A stretch of DNA of 64,000 bases, taken from UBA1672 sp050633285. GTDB lineage: Bacteria > Pseudomonadota > Alphaproteobacteria > Micavibrionales > Micavibrionaceae. The translations under genes and the position numbers were made by a program. Where the stretch lies: contig JBOEGG010000001.1 of the NCBI GenBank assembly GCA_050633285.1, positions 703,650 through 767,649 of the forward strand, written 5' to 3'. Below the pieces are notes generated by a model. The model worked only from the letters and a program-made list of their open reading frames with translations, was not told the origin of the DNA and ran no database searches. Below, piece after piece: positions 61,835 through 64,000 of the stretch. The stretch's first letter is position 1, and the number at the start of each line of letters is the position of its first letter.

Positions 61835-63946
61835 ATGGCACGCGAACATTCAATTGATAATTATCGTAACTTCGGAATTATGGCGCACATTGATGCGGGT
61901 AAGACAACAACGACTGAGCGCGTTTTGTATTACTCTGGTAAGTCTCACAAGATTGGCGAGGTGCATGATGGTGCGGCTACTATGGACTGGATGGAGCAGG
62001 AGCAGGAGCGTGGTATTACAATCACATCGGCTGCGACTACTACATTCTGGGAAGGTCCTGCTGGCGGTAACTATGATGGTGAAAAATTCCGCTTGAATAT
62101 TATTGATACACCGGGACACGTTGACTTCACTATTGAGGTTGAGCGTTCATTGCGTGTGCTTGATGGTGCGATTGCTGTGTTCGATGCGAATGCGGGTGTT
62201 GAGCCACAGACTGAAACTGTATGGCGTCAGGCTGATAAATATTCTGTTCCACGTATGTGTTTCGTGAACAAGATGGATAAGATTGGTGCGGACTTCTATA
62301 ACACTGTAAAAGAAATTGATACACGTTTGGGTGCTGTCCCTTGTGTGATCCAGTTGCCTGTTGGTGCTGAGAGTGATTTTGCAGGTGTTGTTGACCTTAT
62401 TAAGATGAAGGCAATTATCTGGGATGCTGAAACTTTAGGTGCTGCGTTCCATGAGGAAGAAATTCCTGCGGACTTGGCTGATAAAGCTGCTGAATTCCGT
62501 GAGCGTTTGGTTGAGCTTATTGTTGAACAGGATGATGCTCTGATGGAAGCGTACCTTGAGGGTAATGAGCCAGACGAAAAGCAAATTAAAGCGTGTATCC
62601 GTAAAGGTACAATTGCTGGTGATTTTGTTCCTGTTATTTGTGGTTCTGCTTTCAAAAACAAAGGTGTTCAACCTATGTTGGATGCTGTTGTTGACTTCTT
62701 GCCGTCACCTTTGGACATTGGTGCAATGGCTGGTAAGAAAATTGACTCAGATGAAGATGAGATGCGTGCTCCTGAAGATGATGCGCCATTCTCCGCTTTG
62801 GCATTTAAAATTATGAACGACCCGTTTGTTGGTTCTTTGACATTCGCACGTATCTATTCGGGTACTGTAGAATCCGGTTCTTATGTTAAGAACTCTGTTA
62901 AAGATAAGCGCGAACGCGTTGGTCGTATGCTTCTTATGCACTCCAATGATCGTGAAGAGATCAGTGAAGCGCATGCTGGTGATATTGTTGCTTTCGTTGG
63001 TATGAAAGATACAACAACTGGTGATACTATTTGTGATATGCAGGCACCTGTAGTGCTTGAGCGCATGGAATTCCCTGAACCGGTTATTGAGATCGCGATT
63101 GAGCCAAAAACAAAGGCTGATCAAGAGAAGATGGGTGTTGCATTGCAACGTCTGGCTGCTGAAGATCCGTCTTTCCGTGTTTCTGTTGATCATGAATCAG
63201 GTCAAACGATTATGCGTGGTATGGGTGAGCTTCACCTTGATATCCTTGTTGATCGTATGAAGCGTGAATTTAAAGTTGAGGCGAATATTGGTGCTCCTCA
63301 GGTTGCTTATCGTGAGACAATCACGAAGCCTGCTGATATTAGCTATACGCACAAGAAGCAGTCTGGTGGTTCTGGTCAGTTCGCGAAAATTGATTTGACG
63401 TTTGAACCTGGTGAAACTGGTTCTGGTTTTGAATTCTCTGATAGCGTCGTTGGTGGTAACGTTCCTAAGGAATATATTCCGGGTGTTAAGAAGGGTCTGA
63501 TGATGGCCAAGGAAACAGGTATTATTGCCGGCTTCCCTGTGCTTGACTTTAAAGTGCAGTTGACTGACGGTGGATACCATGATGTTGACTCCTCTGTGAT
63601 GGCGTTTGAAATTGCTGCTAAAGCTGCCTTTAAGGAAGGTATGGCTGCTGCGGGTGCTCAGTTACTTGAGCCAATGATGAAGGTTGAGATTGTAACACCT
63701 GAAGAATATATGGGTGATATCATCGGTGACTTGAATTCACGTCGTGGACAGGTTAACTCAATGGATGATCGTGGTAATGCGAAAGTTATTACAGCGATGG
63801 TTCCACTTGCAAATATGTTTGGATATATCAACACTCTTCGCTCTATGTCTCAGGGGCGCGCGCAATATACAATGCAGTTTGATCACTATGATCCTGTACC
63901 TGCGCAAATCGCTGAGGAAGTTAGAGAGAGTTTGGGAACAAAATAA
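61835..63946 (+). CDS. fusA: Elongation factor G
   Basis: The 703-residue translation GTPase drives translocation. G-domain motifs are AHIDAGKTTTTER (G1), RGITITSAATT (G2), DTPGHVDF (G3) and NKMDKIGAD (G4). Domains II to V follow with GMGELHLDI and EPMMKVEIVTPEEYMGDIIGDLNSRRG. Length is standard. It lies 12 bp after rpsG and 32 bp before tuf. Confidence 0.98.
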   Translation: MAREHSIDNYRNFGIMAHIDAGKTTTTERVLYYSGKSHKIGEVHDGAATMDWMEQEQERGITITSAATTTFWEGPAGGNYDGEKFRLNIIDTPGHVDFTIEVERSLRVLDGAIAVFDANAGVEPQTETVWRQADKYSVPRMCFVNKMDKIGADFYNTVKEIDTRLGAVPCVIQLPVGAESDFAGVVDLIKMKAIIWDAETLGAAFHEEEIPADLADKAAEFRERLVELIVEQDDALMEAYLEGNEPDEKQIKACIRKGTIAGDFVPVICGSAFKNKGVQPMLDAVVDFLPSPLDIGAMAGKKIDSDEDEMRAPEDDAPFSALAFKIMNDPFVGSLTFARIYSGTVESGSYVKNSVKDKRERVGRMLLMHSNDREEISEAHAGDIVAFVGMKDTTTGDTICDMQAPVVLERMEFPEPVIEIAIEPKTKADQEKMGVALQRLAAEDPSFRVSVDHESGQTIMRGMGELHLDILVDRMKREFKVEANIGAPQVAYRETITKPADISYTHKKQSGGSGQFAKIDLTFEPGETGSGFEFSDSVVGGNVPKEYIPGVKKGLMMAKETGIIAGFPVLDFKVQLTDGGYHDVDSSVMAFEIAAKAAFKEGMAAAGAQLLEPMMKVEIVTPEEYMGDIIGDLNSRRGQVNSMDDRGNAKVITAMVPLANMFGYINTLRSMSQGRAQYTMQFDHYDPVPAQIAEEVRESLGTK

Positions 63947-63978
63947 AAGAATTGAAGAAAAAGAAAGGACTATAAGTT

Positions 63979-64000
63979 ATGTCTAAGGAAAAGTTTGAGC
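63979..64000 (+). CDS. tuf: Elongation factor Tu (3' partial)
   Basis: Only the first seven codons (MSKEKFE) are inside the window. They match the start of EF-Tu, and the position after fusA is the standard one. GAAAGGA lies upstream. Confidence 0.85.

Noticed and set aside
1..64000. CRISPR array, IS element, tRNA or rRNA
   Set aside because: No regularly spaced repeats, transposase-like frames or tRNA cloverleaf were noticed by eye; a covariance search was not possible.

Overview
The window reads as chromosomal DNA of an alphaproteobacterium of moderate, somewhat AT-rich composition. Lineage markers are an ATP12-type F1-ATPase assembly chaperone, a DUF1489 protein, a DUF3035 lipoprotein beside lspA, an sdhCDAB operon, a bufferin operon and alphaproteobacterial-type RpoB, RpoC and IleS. 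Several features (pilin-like genes, many hybrid kinase domains) would fit a Micavibrio-like lineage, but that is inference. Most genes are housekeeping; no phage, insertion sequence, CRISPR array, rRNA or tRNA was recognised.

Layout. 1-3854: end of a type IV pilus/type II secretion-like assembly cluster (a GspF/PilR-type platform protein cut by the window edge, two single-pass proteins and two pilin-like proteins). 3859-8759: a soluble hybrid kinase (-), asd (+), an AbiEii-like nucleotidyltransferase (-) and a TerB-like protein (-). 9031-12499: sdhCDAB with a promoter and terminator. 12634-14711: small genes, including a tandem pair of exported rhodanese-like proteins sharing a nearly identical 43-bp block. 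14723-16753: nadA-nadC (-). 16825-22782: rarA, a DMT exporter (-), crcB-rluC, an AsmA-like protein and atpAF2.

22859-38188 is an almost unbroken run of minus-strand genes. Read in transcription order it starts with a copper-type bufferin operon (bufA precursor, bufB MNIO/DUF692, bufC DUF2063, DoxX), then lspA, a DUF3035 lipoprotein, a catalytic and a non-catalytic M16 peptidase, pgi, a pentapeptide-repeat protein, a DUF922 putative periplasmic protease, mutL, a small membrane protein and a spermidine-synthase-like membrane protein. 38401-43669: ribF, an AEC permease and ileS with a structured leader. 43701-47189: a large membrane hybrid kinase (MASE3-GAF-PAS-HisKA-HATPase-REC-Hpt) whose PAS domain keeps the heme-ligand histidine and the arginine of FixL. 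47461-58582: rplKAJL-rpoBC with leaders and internal control sites. 58671-60380: a minus-strand GT-C-like membrane protein separates rpoC from rpsL-rpsG-fusA-tuf (60919 to the end; tuf is cut).

The most interesting items are the bufferin operon (its precursor has an extra Met/Lys/His tail and repeats upstream), the FixL-like heme-PAS kinase, the orphan AbiEii-like protein, the tandem rhodaneses, and the membrane gene plus AT-rich spacer that interrupts the usual rpoC-rpsL junction.
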